From Oscillospiraceae bacterium (GTDB lineage Bacteria; Bacillota; Clostridia; Oscillospirales; Oscillospiraceae), in the NCBI GenBank assembly GCA_021201735.1, contig JAJQEJ010000043.1, positions 1 through 46,334 of the forward strand: a stretch of 46,334 nt of DNA, given 5' to 3'. Positions within the stretch are counted from its first letter, which is position 1; each line of letters begins with the position of its first letter. A model generated the notes under the pieces. That model searched no databases. It was not told the origin of the DNA and worked only from the letters and a program-made list of their open reading frames with translations. Made by a program: the position numbers and the translations under genes. This document shows, in pieces, positions 26,635 through 35,255 of the stretch.

Positions 26635-29277
26635 TCATTCCACTAGCCCATACTTTACCTTAATCCGGTCGAGCTTCTCCAGCATCGGTTCGGCGGCAAT
26701 GAGCAGGAAAAAGACCGTTGCCGCCGCTTGGATCAGGTCGAAGGGGAACCCGGAAATATAGTACGCCAGCAGCGTTTTCCACTCCAGCGAGCGCACCCAC
26801 AGCAGCGCCGAAACCGGATTCATAATCCCGCCATAGACGACCACCGCCGCAATCGTACCGTAGACGCACATGGCCCCGCGTGAGCGCAGCAGCAGCCCCT
26901 TACGAAAGAGCAGCCCCGCGAGAAAGCCGATGATGCCCATGGCGAACATTTGAAACGGCGTCCACGGCCCCTGCCCAAACAAAATGTTTGAGACCAGCAT
27001 TGTTGCCGCGCCGACCAGAAACCCTGTCTCGCCGCCAAATGCGATGCCGGAGATAATCACCACCGCCATTACCGGCTTAAAATTCGGCAGCATGAAAAAT
27101 GCCGCGCGCCCCGCCACGCCAATGGCGCAGAGCACCGCGATGACCACAAGCTCACGCGCCTGCGGTTTGCGGCCCTCGAACACCATCACAAAAGGGAGCA
27201 TAATCTCCAGAATCACCAGAATAGAGATGAAATAATACTTCCGATCTCCTAAGTAGTAGGAACCGATAAAAAGTGTGAGCGGGACGAGCAGCAAGATCAC
27301 CACCGCCGCCGCAACCGTCCGCTTTGAAAGCTTTCGGTTTTCGCGGGGAAGCTGCAAAACCTCTTTCGGCGGCCTGGATTTCCTTGCGATGGAGAGCGCA
27401 AAAATAAGCACGGCTATGACAAAGACGCCCAGCACCATGAGATGCCCGTTTCCGGACGGCATGATCCCATCCATGGTCAGCACCTCCGACAGGTCGACGG
27501 CCCGCACCGTGACAAGGAAGGCGGCGACCGCAATCAGGCCGGAAACCATCGCGAGCAGCTTGCGCCACCAGGGAAGCTTTTGGGGCGGCGCGTGGGCGCT
27601 GCTCTCATCGGGCGGTGGCAGTACGCCGTTGTCATCGGGCAGTTCCGGCTCCGCTGGGGGCACACCGCCGCAGGCGGCGATCACATCCTCCGGCGTAACG
27701 GCGTCGGGCAGCACCCTGCGCGCCATACGGTTTGCGGCGGTTGTGTAAAAGCTGTTGCCGGAAAAAAACACGCGCGGCGGCCCCTCCGCGACAATACTGC
27801 CGTCAAAGAACAGCGCGCAGCGGTGCGCGTATTTGGCGCAAAACTCCACATCATGGCTGACCATGATCATCGCCACACCACGCCGCAGGAGCGCGCGCAG
27901 TATTTGCGCGAACACCTGTTTATACTCCGCATCAAGTCCCTTTGTCGGCTCGTCCAGCAGTAAAATCTCCGGCTCAAGCAGAAGCACCTTCGCAAGCGCC
28001 GCGCGCTGCTGCTCTCCACCGGAGAGGTCATAGGGGTGCCTCTCCAGCAGTTCCTCCAGCCTGCACAGTTGAACCACACGGGCAACGCGCGTCTCCTGTT
28101 CCAGTTTGCGCATTGAACTACCTCTAAATATCTCAAACAAGTCCTCACGCACGGTCTTTTTGACGAACAGGGTCTGCGGATGTTGCGGCAGGGTGCCAAT
28201 TTTGCCAAAGACCTCCACGCGACCGCGGTACACGCGTTTTAGCCCCGCGATGATGCCGAGGCTTGTCGTCTTACCCGCGCCGTTGCCGCCCAGAATCGCC
28301 AGCAGCTCACCGCGGTAGGCTTTGACGGAAAGCCCCCGCACTACGTCGGGCAGGTCCTTTTCATATTTGAACCAAACATCCTCAACCGCGGCGGCAATCT
28401 CGCCGTGCGCCGGGATATCCTGCGCCTGAATCTCACCAAGGGCGTGGTGCGCGGCGTACTCCGTCAGCCAGGCGCGTCCGTCCCGCACCGTGACGGGACA
28501 GGGCCGGTTATTCGGCACCCCCGCCCAGATCCGCATCGCCGACGGCATGGCGAGAAACATGGCATGTCCGCGCTCACGCAGGCGCGCGCCCACCTCCTGC
28601 GGCGTGCCCTCACAGAGCATCCGCCCGCCGTCCATGACCGCGACGCGCGTCGACATGGGGAACGCATCCTCCAGCCGGTGCTCGGTGAGGATGATGGTTG
28701 TGCCAAGCTCGCGGTTGATTCTGCCGATTGTACCCAGAAAATCCACCGCGGCGATGGGGTCGAGCTGGCTTGTCGGTTCGTCGAGGATCAGTACAGACGG
28801 CTGCATCGCCATGATGGAGGCGAGATTGAGCAGCTGCTTCTGTCCGCCGGAGAGCTCCGTGACGTTTTTATAAAACCAATCCTCAATGCCAAAAAAGCTC
28901 GCCATCTCCGCGACACGGCGGCGGATGGTGGGCGTGTCAAACCCCAGACTCTCGAGGCCAAACGCCAGTTCATGCCAGACCTTGTCCGTGACGATCTGAT
29001 TTTCGGGGCTTTGCAGCACGTAGCCGATTTTTGCCGATTGGGTTCTCTGGTCCACATCGCTCAGCGCCTCGCCTTCAAACAAAACCGCCCCAGTCCGCTG
29101 ACCGTGCGGCGTGAGCACGGTTTTCATCTGGCGCAGCAGCGTCGATTTGCCGCAGCCGGACGGGCCGCAGAGGGTCAGGAACTCCCCCTCGTGCACCGTG
29201 AGGCTGATCTCGCTGAGCGCACGCTGCTCAGCCTCCGGATAGGAAAAGCTCAGGCCGCGGATTGCAAACGTATCCAT
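26635..29277 (-). CDS. ECF transporter fusion: two ATPase domains plus S component (predicted corrinoid importer)
   Basis: 880 residues in three parts. ATPase 1 (about 4-235) has Walker A GPSGCGKST, signature LSGGQKQ, Walker B VLILDEPTS and H-loop TEHR. ATPase 2 (about 295-525) has Walker A GGNGAGKTT, signature LSGGEQQR, Walker B ILLLDEPTK and H-loop SHD. After a Pro-rich linker, residues 573-880 form a membrane domain with several helices and an S-component-like segment (RAAFFMLPNFKPVMAVVIISG...FGGETGFLVGA). In most ECF systems the two ATPases and the S protein are separate; here all three are one polypeptide. AAAGGAGG precedes the ATG, and the gene overlaps the T-component gene by 28 bp. 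Position under a cobalamin riboswitch points to cobalamin, cobinamide or another B12 precursor as substrate; the S domain may be of the CbrT/CblT type, but I cannot verify the subfamily by eye. Confidence 0.88.
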   Translation of the reverse strand: MDTFAIRGLSFSYPEAEQRALSEISLTVHEGEFLTLCGPSGCGKSTLLRQMKTVLTPHGQRTGAVLFEGEALSDVDQRTQSAKIGYVLQSPENQIVTDKVWHELAFGLESLGFDTPTIRRRVAEMASFFGIEDWFYKNVTELSGGQKQLLNLASIMAMQPSVLILDEPTSQLDPIAAVDFLGTIGRINRELGTTIILTEHRLEDAFPMSTRVAVMDGGRMLCEGTPQEVGARLRERGHAMFLAMPSAMRIWAGVPNNRPCPVTVRDGRAWLTEYAAHHALGEIQAQDIPAHGEIAAAVEDVWFKYEKDLPDVVRGLSVKAYRGELLAILGGNGAGKTTSLGIIAGLKRVYRGRVEVFGKIGTLPQHPQTLFVKKTVREDLFEIFRGSSMRKLEQETRVARVVQLCRLEELLERHPYDLSGGEQQRAALAKVLLLEPEILLLDEPTKGLDAEYKQVFAQILRALLRRGVAMIMVSHDVEFCAKYAHRCALFFDGSIVAEGPPRVFFSGNSFYTTAANRMARRVLPDAVTPEDVIAACGGVPPAEPELPDDNGVLPPPDESSAHAPPQKLPWWRKLLAMVSGLIAVAAFLVTVRAVDLSEVLTMDGIMPSGNGHLMVLGVFVIAVLIFALSIARKSRPPKEVLQLPRENRKLSKRTVAAAVVILLLVPLTLFIGSYYLGDRKYYFISILVILEIMLPFVMVFEGRKPQARELVVIAVLCAIGVAGRAAFFMLPNFKPVMAVVIISGIAFGGETGFLVGAATMLVSNILFGQGPWTPFQMFAMGIIGFLAGLLFRKGLLLRSRGAMCVYGTIAAVVVYGGIMNPVSALLWVRSLEWKTLLAYYISGFPFDLIQAAATVFFLLIAAEPMLEKLDRIKVKYGLVE

Positions 29278-30146
29278 TTCCTATCCTCCTTTAGATTGAG
29301 CACAAACGGCAGGATGCAAAGCGCCAGATAGACCGCAAACACCGTGAGCGGATAAAGCCCCACCGCCATGCCCTTCATGGACGGGAAGTACCGCCAGGCG
29401 GTGGCGCCGAGCACCCATCCGGCGATGATGTAAGCGGTACAGGCCAGCAGAAAAACCATTGCCCGCGTATCACGCCGATCAAAGCGGTAAATGGAAAAGG
29501 CACTGCGCCCCGGAAGTCCGTAGCCGCGGCTTTTCATCGAATCAGCCGTCTCAATCGCGTTTTCCAGCGCCCATGTGATCATAATGGAGAGGATGGTGAT
29601 GCCGTTGCGCGCCCGCTGGAGTATCCCGCCGTCCGAGATATCGCGCCCGATGCACCGCTGTGACTCGCTCACAAGACCGATCTGCGCGCGAAAGCGCGGT
29701 AGGAAGCGCAGCATCATGGACAACACAAGGCTCAGTGCGGGTATGATGCGTCCAAACAGATAGACAAACTTGTCCGTACTGATCACTTTGCTAAAGCTGC
29801 TAAACCACAGGATCACCGCAACCAGCATGGCGGCTGCCGCCACGCCGTAGGCCATACTCTCCAGCGTCAGTGGGTTGCCGGAGGGCAGGTAGGTCAGGAT
29901 GGTCACGCCCTCGTGATTGAAGGCGGGGTTGATGATCATGGTCAGCAGCATCAGCGGAAGCATGAACAGAAGGCAAAAGCGAACCGCTTTTCTGCCGTTT
30001 AAGTAAATGTTGTAGCACAGCGCGCAGAGAAGCGAGATGAGCAGGCAGGCGGGATGCATGAAGCACATTGAAAAAATCAGCACAAGGGCAAAATAGGAAA
30101 AATTGACCAGCGGATGATAGCCGGAAAAACAGTCGCGCTTCCCCAT
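29250..30146 (-). CDS. ECF transporter T component (CbiQ/EcfT family)
   Basis: 298 residues with several membrane helices (about 12-30, 32-50, 57-75, 98-120, 230-250, 265-285). A long cytoplasmic region carries the coupling motif 'ETADSMKSRGYG' near residues 205-216, the Ala/Ser-Arg-Gly element that docks on the ATPases in EcfT proteins. The start codon abuts the TGA of the DUF4430 gene (TGATATG), so translation is probably coupled, and the end overlaps the ATPase/S fusion. With that fusion it should form a complete ECF importer: one dedicated T, two ATPases and one S. Confidence 0.9.
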   Translation of the reverse strand: MGKRDCFSGYHPLVNFSYFALVLIFSMCFMHPACLLISLLCALCYNIYLNGRKAVRFCLLFMLPLMLLTMIINPAFNHEGVTILTYLPSGNPLTLESMAYGVAAAAMLVAVILWFSSFSKVISTDKFVYLFGRIIPALSLVLSMMLRFLPRFRAQIGLVSESQRCIGRDISDGGILQRARNGITILSIMITWALENAIETADSMKSRGYGLPGRSAFSIYRFDRRDTRAMVFLLACTAYIIAGWVLGATAWRYFPSMKGMAVGLYPLTVFAVYLALCILPFVLNLKEDRKWIRLQSAA

Positions 30147-30147
30147 A

Positions 30148-31086
30148 TCAATCGCCCACCGCGTAATAGCCGCCGACGTCGATGCCGAGATTGCAGGTAT
30201 ACACCCACTCTATCACGTCGCCGTCCTGAAGCTGGTAGCGGCTGCATCCGTAGTTGGGAAACCAGCCGTTGACCTGATACATCCAGCCGGACAGCTCGCC
30301 CACATCAAACTCATAGAGGTTGTTGATGCCCTCAATATAAGCGGAATTGTACATCGGCGTATTGACAAATTCCATATGGATTTTCGCGCCTTTCATCTCA
30401 CGCTGGAGCACATTGAACACGCTCTCGCCCTCGTAAAAGGTGACCGTCGTTGTTGGAAAAATTACGCCATCCGCGGGGACCAGCTCATGCTTTTCCTTGC
30501 TCAGCCAGCTCATGTTGTCGAGAATCGTATCGCAGCGTACAGACAGTGTGCAGGTATATGCCGTGTCCGAGATGACGGCATCCTGCGGCTCAACGGGGAC
30601 CGGCTTGCCCTCCGGCACAGGGTCCGTCAGATATTGGTCCTTGCCGGTGCTGCTGCTGATATCCATCCCCTGCGCTGCCGAATAGGCTGTGTCGCCCTGC
30701 GCTACGCCGGGGGAAGAAGCACCGGTAAGCTCCGCTGCGAGCGCCACCTTCTCACCGGCGGTGAGCGCCCTGCCCAGATCCGACCCCGGCGGTGCGTCGG
30801 TTGCCGCCGCCGATTCTGTTGCCGCCGCTTCCTCCGTTTCCGCATCTGCGGGAGCGGACGAAACCTCCGGCTCCGGCGATTGCAATTCCTCCGGCGGCAC
30901 GGCGGCGCTTTCCGTCGAGGCGCTGGGTTCCGGGGGATTTACGGAAGTCTCCTGTTCCGCTATGTCGGCACCGACAGACCAGCCCTGCATCCCCGGCGCG
31001 CCGCCGCCATACCAAAAGGCCGCCGCCAGCACCACCACAAGGAGTACGGGGATAATCACGTTCCATTTATGTTTCTTCCACCACAT
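30148..31086 (-). CDS. Membrane-anchored DUF4430 (transcobalamin C-terminal-like) protein
   Basis: 312 residues. The ATG of MWWKKHKWN is used (AGGGGG 9 nt upstream); a TTG three codons earlier is the alternative. Residues 8-26 form an N-terminal membrane helix without a lipobox, then a Pro/Ser/Glu/Ala-rich stretch (about 40-110) could span the cell wall. The C-terminal domain (about 210-308) is a clear DUF4430: 'GESVFNVLQREM', 'EFDVGELSGWMYQVNGWF', 'LQDGDVIEWVYTCNLGIDVG'. In intrinsic factor and transcobalamin the corresponding beta domain closes over the upper face of cobalamin. This protein lies between the toroid gene and the ECF genes, which suits handing substrate to the transporter at the membrane (inference). 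Confidence 0.88.
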   Translation of the reverse strand: MWWKKHKWNVIIPVLLVVVLAAAFWYGGGAPGMQGWSVGADIAEQETSVNPPEPSASTESAAVPPEELQSPEPEVSSAPADAETEEAAATESAAATDAPPGSDLGRALTAGEKVALAAELTGASSPGVAQGDTAYSAAQGMDISSSTGKDQYLTDPVPEGKPVPVEPQDAVISDTAYTCTLSVRCDTILDNMSWLSKEKHELVPADGVIFPTTTVTFYEGESVFNVLQREMKGAKIHMEFVNTPMYNSAYIEGINNLYEFDVGELSGWMYQVNGWFPNYGCSRYQLQDGDVIEWVYTCNLGIDVGGYYAVGD

Positions 31087-31099
31087 CGCACCCAACCCC

Positions 31100-32773
31100 C
31101 TAAAGCAAATTTGCGCTACCGAGCATATTCAATAGCATCTGCGCGACTTCACCGCGCAAAATGGCCTCCTGCGGACGAATCGCGTCCTCCTGCTGTGAGA
31201 GAATATCGCTGTCATAGCAGAACGCCATGGATTCCTGCGCCCAGCTCGCCACGGTAACATAGTCATAAAACTGCGCGAGCACGTCACGCACGGCGCCGCT
31301 CTCCCGTTGCGTCTCCATCCCGCAGAGCTTGGCTGCGCGCGCGACCATCACAGCGGCCTCCTCGCGGGTGATTGTCCCATCGGGGTGAAACAGTCCGTCG
31401 CCAACGCCGCTTACAATGCCATAGCGGTTGGCCGTGCCGACATAGCCCGCGTACCACGCGCCGGACGACACATCGCCAAACGCCGCATTCTCCTGCGGCG
31501 TGAGGCCGAGCCCGCGCACAATGATCGCCGCAAACTCCGCGCGGGTCACTGTGCCGTCGGGGTCAAAGGTACTGGCGGATTTTCCGTTGATGATCCCGCG
31601 CGCGGCGAGCGCCTCAATCGCGGGGGCATTCACGTGGTAGTTTGCGCCGGATATATCGTCAAAGGTGATCCCCGGCTGTGTGATCGGCATGGCCGTTACA
31701 TCCGCGTTTTTACCCGTCAGGCCCGCGCCGGACTGCACGGCTGCTGCATCGGCATCGCCAATGGTGAGCGCATCCGTCATGCGATAGAGGCTCGGCTTGC
31801 CGTCGCGCAGGCGCTGCGCGGCAATGAGGCCATAGAGTGCCTGCTCCGTCGCCATTTGGTTGGAGCCGCTGCCATCCTGTGTATGCAGAAATCCAGCGCC
31901 CGGCTGATAATAGGTCATGAGGTTATCGAGCAGCGTGTTGCCGTTTTTTATGAATCGCGCGTCGTCAACCGGAAGTCCAAGCTCGCAGAGCGCAACGATG
32001 ATTTGCACCACACTCTCAGAGTTCTTCGTGCCCCATGAGGCAAACCCTCCGTCAGCCAGCTGCATTTGCGACATGCAGGAGAGTGCCGCTTCCGTCACCT
32101 GCTTTACATCGTCGCGATCCTGATATTTTGCCAGTGCCTGCAGCGCCATGCCCGTGATATCAGGGTCGGAAACACTGTCGCCGGTCGAGGCCAGTGCGGT
32201 GCCGCCGAACAGCGAAAAGCCGCCGTCGTCGAGCTGGCATTCCAGAATCCGATCCACATACATATCGCGTGTGGCCTGCACGGCGGCCTCCTCGTTCTCA
32301 GGCATCGGGTAGTTGCCGGTATCCAGCGCAATCAGCGCCCAAATCGGACCGTTGAGTCCCTGCCAGATTGTCTTGTCATAATCACCGAGGGGGGTAAGGA
32401 GATTATAGCCCGCGACATTCGTCGGGTCCTTGCCGAGGGCTGTAAGTGCGAGGATGACACGGGAATACTCCGTATACTTTTTATCGTGCAAATTGCCATC
32501 ACAGGCCTTGACGTAAGCTTCAAGCGTAGCGTAGTATTTTTGATAGTACTCCTCCGGCACGGCATAGCCGCTGCGCGCTAGCGCCATCACAGCCCACTCA
32601 CCGCCGACACTGCCAACCTGCGGGTCGTGCACAATGTTGTATACATATTCCGCTGTGTCCAGAAGCGCCTTGTCAAACGTCTCATCCGTAACTGCCGACG
32701 CCGGGACGGACATGCCCAGCACAAGCATCACCGCCAACAGCAATGCCGGTACTCTGATCTGCCCTTTCTTCAT
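31100..32773 (-). CDS. SLH-anchored alpha/alpha-toroid protein (transcobalamin alpha-domain-like), first gene of the operon
   Basis: About 557 residues from the ATG of MKKGQIRVPALLLAV, preceded by GAGGAACGAGG and opening a signal peptide (SASA-like cleavage at VPASA-VTD). Residues 30-350 have repeated helical units of the prenyltransferase/squalene-oxidase or terpenoid-cyclase toroid type: 'WAVMALARSGY', 'GPIWALIALDTGNY', 'LDDGGFSLFGG...DITGMALQALAKY', 'LADGGFASWG...QIIVALCELG', 'ATEQALYGLIAAQRL'. No terpene-cyclase catalytic DxDD-type motif is apparent. Three SLH repeats fill about 371-555 ('FDPDGTVTRAEFAAIIVRGLGL', 'GLFHPDGTITREEAAVMVARAA', then a degenerate copy). The same toroid fold is the alpha domain of intrinsic factor and transcobalamin. 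Its position directly behind the riboswitch and next to a DUF4430 gene supports cobalamin binding at the S-layer; this is inference. Confidence 0.85.
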   Translation of the reverse strand: MKKGQIRVPALLLAVMLVLGMSVPASAVTDETFDKALLDTAEYVYNIVHDPQVGSVGGEWAVMALARSGYAVPEEYYQKYYATLEAYVKACDGNLHDKKYTEYSRVILALTALGKDPTNVAGYNLLTPLGDYDKTIWQGLNGPIWALIALDTGNYPMPENEEAAVQATRDMYVDRILECQLDDGGFSLFGGTALASTGDSVSDPDITGMALQALAKYQDRDDVKQVTEAALSCMSQMQLADGGFASWGTKNSESVVQIIVALCELGLPVDDARFIKNGNTLLDNLMTYYQPGAGFLHTQDGSGSNQMATEQALYGLIAAQRLRDGKPSLYRMTDALTIGDADAAAVQSGAGLTGKNADVTAMPITQPGITFDDISGANYHVNAPAIEALAARGIINGKSASTFDPDGTVTRAEFAAIIVRGLGLTPQENAAFGDVSSGAWYAGYVGTANRYGIVSGVGDGLFHPDGTITREEAAVMVARAAKLCGMETQRESGAVRDVLAQFYDYVTVASWAQESMAFCYDSDILSQQEDAIRPQEAILRGEVAQMLLNMLGSANLL

Positions 32774-32810
32774 GATAACCTCGTTCCTCTCTACCTGCCG
32801 ATTATGCAAA

Positions 32811-32848
32811 ATAAAAAAGTCCGACCATGCATAAAGCATGGCGGACTT
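32811..32848 (-). terminator. Riboswitch expression-platform terminator
   Basis: A stem of 13 to 14 bp (AAGTCCGCCATGC / GCATGGTCGGACTT with one bulge, loop TTTAT) is followed on the minus strand by TTTTAT. It sits between the cobalamin aptamer and the first start codon, so the riboswitch probably works by transcription termination when ligand is bound. Confidence 0.85.
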
Positions 32849-32911
32849 CGGTTTTTATCCTGCCAAAATAGACTTACCTGGACGAAAAATAAGAATCGGT
32901 ATTTTACGTCT

Positions 32912-33060
32912 TCACACAAAAGCCGTCTCCTGGCTCGCATCACCGCTCTTTCCGCCTTCTCAGCTTTCGCCAATGGCTGGGACATATCCCATAGAAAGAA
33001 GCTCCGCTTACAGTGGCCGTACCGCTCGGGATTCTAACCCGATTCCGTTGCTTATGTGTC
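32912..33060 (-). promoter_or_regulatory. Cobalamin riboswitch aptamer
   Basis: The minus strand carries the cobalamin-riboswitch core: a GGAATCGGGTTAGAATCCCG helix, then GCGGTACGGCCACTGTAAGC (the invariant GCCACTG), and further on GATGCGAGCCAGGAGACGGC (the B12-box core). The ends pair through a helix ACACAtAAGC with GCTTtTGTGT, which closes the aptamer. It appears compact, without a long extra P1-P2 extension. A 63-nt linker leads to the terminator. Ligand should be adenosyl-, hydroxo- or methylcobalamin; which of these cannot be told by eye. Confidence 0.93.
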
Positions 33061-33077
33061 AGTATGTCAGTATTATA

Positions 33078-33105
33078 TTTATATTCATTGTAGTATATCC
33101 TGCAA
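33078..33105 (-). promoter_or_regulatory. Candidate promoter of the riboswitch operon
   Basis: On the minus strand TTGCAG (33,100-33,105) is followed after 16 bp by TATAAA (33,078-33,083), with a TATAAT overlapping its downstream side. It lies between the end of cysK and the aptamer. No terminator was seen between cysK and this site, so read-through from the nifH-like/cysK unit into the riboswitch is also possible. Confidence 0.55.
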
Positions 33106-33119
33106 GAAAACACAAGACT

Positions 33120-34124
33120 TTATATTGCATTTTCCGCTTTTTCGCCGTAAAGCGGTGTGGAGAGATAGCGCAGACCGGTGTCCGGCAGTATCATCACAAT
33201 GTGCTTTCCCTTATTTTCCGGGCGGCGCGCGAGCTGTGTGGCCGCGTGGATTGCAGCGCCAGATGAGGTGCCGATGAGGATGCCGTCCGCGCGGGCGACC
33301 GCGCGGGCCGCTTCATACGCATGCCCCGTCTCGACTTCAATGACCTCATCGTAGACCGACCGGTCGAGCACGGGCGGAATGCGTTCACTGGGGATGCCAA
33401 TAAACGGATGGACGCCTGTAATCTCCTCCGGCGTGGGATTTTCGGGCGACGGAAGAGAGCCCCGGCCCGGCTGTACGCCGACAATATGTATTTGGGGATT
33501 TTTCTCCTTTAAATATCTCCCCGCGCCGGAGATGGTTCCCCCTGTCCCGACGGTCGCAACCAGAATGTCCACCTTCCCGTTTGTATCTTCCCATATCTCC
33601 GGCCCGGTTGTGCGGTAGTGCGCGCCGGGATTGGCCTCGTTATCCAGCTGATTGACAAAGAGGACGTCCTTCTGCTGATCCAGCACGTTATCCTTCAGCG
33701 CCTTGGCGGCAGCGACAAAATCGCCGTCGGTCTCCGCCAGCACCTGCGCCAGCACCGGCTCCTCACTGAGCCGCACCGTCTCGCCGCCAAAGGCGTGGAT
33801 GACCTGATACCGCTCGCGGCTCACCTGATCCTGAATATAGACGCGGAAGCGGTACCCCTTTGCCGCGGCGAGGGCGGCAAGCCCGATGCCGGTGTTCCCG
33901 CTGGTGGTCTCCGCAATCGTGTCCCCCGGCCTGAGCAGTCCTTTTTTCTCCGCGTCCTCAATCATCGAGAGCGCAATGCGGTCTTTCACGCTCTGATTGG
34001 GATTGCAATATTCCAGCTTCCCAAGCAGGCGGGCCTCCAGCTTCTGTTCCCGTGCATAGCCGTTGAGCGCGAGAAGCGGGGTTTTTCCAACCAACTCTGT
34101 AATCGACTCATAAATACCACTCAT
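33120..34124 (-). CDS. cysK: Cysteine synthase (O-acetylserine sulfhydrylase family)
   Basis: 334 residues, typical length for a fold-type II PLP enzyme forming cysteine from O-acetylserine and sulfide. Lys47 in 'NPNQSVKDR' is the PLP lysine position (families usually show NPGGSVKDR or NPTGSVKDR; the NQ pair is a variation). 'TSGNTG' near residue 74 binds substrate carboxylate, 'GTGGTISG' forms the phosphate-binding loop, and 'GTSSGAA' near 287 contacts the pyridine ring. AAGGAGAG lies upstream of the ATG. It begins 26 bp after the stop of the NifH-like gene on the same strand and is probably co-transcribed. A related specificity such as cystathionine beta-synthase-like activity is possible; placement beside a nitrogenase-like reductase suggests assimilation of a released sulfur species (inference). 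Confidence 0.9.
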   Translation of the reverse strand: MSGIYESITELVGKTPLLALNGYAREQKLEARLLGKLEYCNPNQSVKDRIALSMIEDAEKKGLLRPGDTIAETTSGNTGIGLAALAAAKGYRFRVYIQDQVSRERYQVIHAFGGETVRLSEEPVLAQVLAETDGDFVAAAKALKDNVLDQQKDVLFVNQLDNEANPGAHYRTTGPEIWEDTNGKVDILVATVGTGGTISGAGRYLKEKNPQIHIVGVQPGRGSLPSPENPTPEEITGVHPFIGIPSERIPPVLDRSVYDEVIEVETGHAYEAARAVARADGILIGTSSGAAIHAATQLARRPENKGKHIVMILPDTGLRYLSTPLYGEKAENAI

Positions 34125-34150
34125 TTTGACTCTCCTTATATTATTCAGTA

Positions 34151-35038
<888 letters not shown>

Positions 35039-35066
35039 TCATATATGCTTACTATGCATTATAATT

Positions 35067-35095
35067 ACTATATGTCTTATTCCCTGGTTTGTCAA
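35067..35095 (-). promoter_or_regulatory. Promoter of the nifH-like / cysK unit
   Basis: On the minus strand TTGACA (35,090-35,095) is followed after exactly 17 bp by TATAGT (35,067-35,072), an excellent sigma-70-type promoter. Predicted leader is about 55-60 nt. No sigma-54 promoter was seen. Confidence 0.85.
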
Positions 35096-35185
35096 TAGGA
35101 TTTCCCATCTTTCGCGGATTGCCCATAATTCTAACAATATCAGGCCTCGATTTAGACAATTATTCCTATTAATCCTATTGACAAA
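35088..35185. promoter_or_regulatory. 15-nt perfect inverted repeat overlapping both divergent -35 boxes
   Basis: AATCCTATTGACAAA occurs on the plus strand at 35,171-35,185 and, perfectly inverted, at 35,088-35,102. Each copy contains the TTGACA of its own promoter plus the shared upstream extension AATCCTA. A further CCTATT half-site lies at 35,165-35,170. The identity beyond the -35 hexamer suggests a common regulator binding at both promoters, an Rrf2-type repressor being one possibility by half-site style only. Confidence 0.6.
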
Positions 35186-35206
35186 GTATTCTTAATGCAG
35201 TATCAT
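35178..35206 (+). promoter_or_regulatory. Promoter of the nifDK-like/nifB-like/nifX-like operon
   Basis: TTGACA (35,178-35,183), a 17-bp spacer and TATCAT (35,201-35,206) form a near-consensus promoter, about 50 bp before the first start codon. The remaining space between the divergent promoters shows no other recognisable element besides the inverted repeat. Confidence 0.85.
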
Positions 35207-35255
35207 TATATATTATTCATATAAGAATAATATGCTTTATAAAGGAGCGATCATC

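Noticed and set aside
31100..32773. Terpene cyclase or prenyltransferase activity for the toroid protein
   Set aside because: The protein is secreted and SLH-anchored, shows no catalytic Asp-rich motif, and lies in a cobalamin-regulated operon. The shared toroid fold explains the similarity.
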